Assembly (NCBI RefSeq): GCF_012726265.1
Contig: NZ_JAASAG010000002.1
Span: forward strand, 682,001 to 746,000
Origin: Streptomyces sp. HNM0575
Lineage (GTDB): Bacteria; Actinomycetota; Actinomycetes; Streptomycetales; Streptomycetaceae
DNA length: 64,000 nucleotides
Direction of reading: 5' to 3'
Positions 63,793 through 64,000 of the stretch are shown one piece after another. Position 1 is the stretch's first letter. Every line of letters begins with the position of its first letter. A model generated the notes under the pieces. That model ran no database searches. It was not told the DNA's origin and saw only the letters and a list, made by a program, of their open reading frames with translations. Made by a program: the position numbers and the translations under genes.

Positions 63793-64000
63793 TCAGTTCT
63801 TCTGGATCTGGTCGAAGCTCAGCTCGACCGGGGTCTCGCGGCCGAAGATCTCGACGAGGCCCTTGACCTTCTTGGAGTCGGCGTTGATCTCGTTGATCGT
63901 CGCCTGGAGCGTGGCGAACGGGCCGTCGGTGACGGTGACGGAGTCGCCGACCTCGAAGTCCAGCACCTGGACCTCGACCTTGCGGCCGGGGCCGCCCGCC
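63793..64000 (-). CDS. nusG: Transcription termination/antitermination protein NusG, C-terminal part (5' end outside window)
   Basis: The last ~69 residues are visible: [67 protein letters not shown]. This is the KOW domain that binds Rho or S10. The gene order nusG-rplK-rplA is standard. Confidence 0.95.
   Translation of the reverse strand, partial: AGGPGRKVEVQVLDFEVGDSVTVTDGPFATLQATINEINADSKKVKGLVEIFGRETPVELSFDQIQKN

Overview
The window is a high-GC actinobacterial chromosome segment, almost certainly Streptomyces or a very close relative. Pointers are the extreme G/C bias at codon third positions, frequent GTG and TTG starts, a groES-groEL pair with a His-rich GroEL tail and tandem CIRCE operators, the C-terminally extended L17 and S3, zinc-type S14 (rpsZ), and the gene order groE / tsa genes / alr / nnr / acpS / coaA / glmM / rpsI-rplM / rplQ-rpoA / alpha-spc-S10 / tuf-fusA-rpsG-rpsL / rpoC-rpoB / rplL-rplJ / rplA-rplK-nusG. 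Almost all of it is core housekeeping and nearly all long genes lie on the minus strand.

Layout. 1-2.7 kb: 3' end of a short-chain dehydrogenase, then groEL and groES under a sigma70-like promoter that overlaps two CIRCE sites. 2.7-8.8 kb: a THUMP-like methyltransferase facing the tRNA t6A/acetylation cluster (tsaB-rimI-tsaD-small gene) and a DUF2993/LmeA-type membrane protein. 8.8-16.2 kb: a membrane-anchored protein resembling an inactive L,D-transpeptidase, a small hypothetical, tsaE, an alpha/beta hydrolase, alr, a GNAT acetyltransferase and the bifunctional NAD(P)HX repair enzyme. Several of these carry low-complexity insertions. 16.2-21.7 kb: an intergenic repeat array, acpS, a truncated catalytically dead GlmS-like glutaminase, a small hypothetical, coaA and glmM. 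21.7-42.6 kb: rpsI-rplM, truA, rplQ-rpoA-rpsD-rpsK-rpsM-rpmJ-infA-map-adk-secY, then the spc and S10 operons. 42.6-46.4 kb: a short accessory interval (GlxA/AraC-type regulator divergent from an MDR oxidoreductase, panD, YceI). 46.5-51.9 kb: tuf-fusA-rpsG-rpsL and a DUF1707 membrane protein. 52-64 kb: rpoC-rpoB, rplL-rplJ, a lipoprotein, rplA-rplK and the 3' end of nusG.

The genes form the translation and transcription engine (ribosomal proteins, RNA polymerase, EF-Tu, EF-G, IF1, SecY, MetAP, Adk) plus cell-wall precursor steps (Alr, GlmM), CoA and ACP activation (PanD, CoaA, AcpS) and proteostasis (GroE).

The most unusual items are: (i) an imperfect repeat family built around CTCGGTATAC, with about 13 copies at mostly 34-35 bp spacing between nnr and acpS and inverted copies between glmM and rpsI; (ii) a 252-residue GlmS N-terminal domain lacking both the nucleophilic Cys and the isomerase half, translationally coupled to acpS; (iii) low-complexity expansions inside several conserved enzymes; (iv) a leader hairpin 23/25 identical between the rpsJ and rpsL operons; and (v) many short tandem repeats placed just beyond gene ends.
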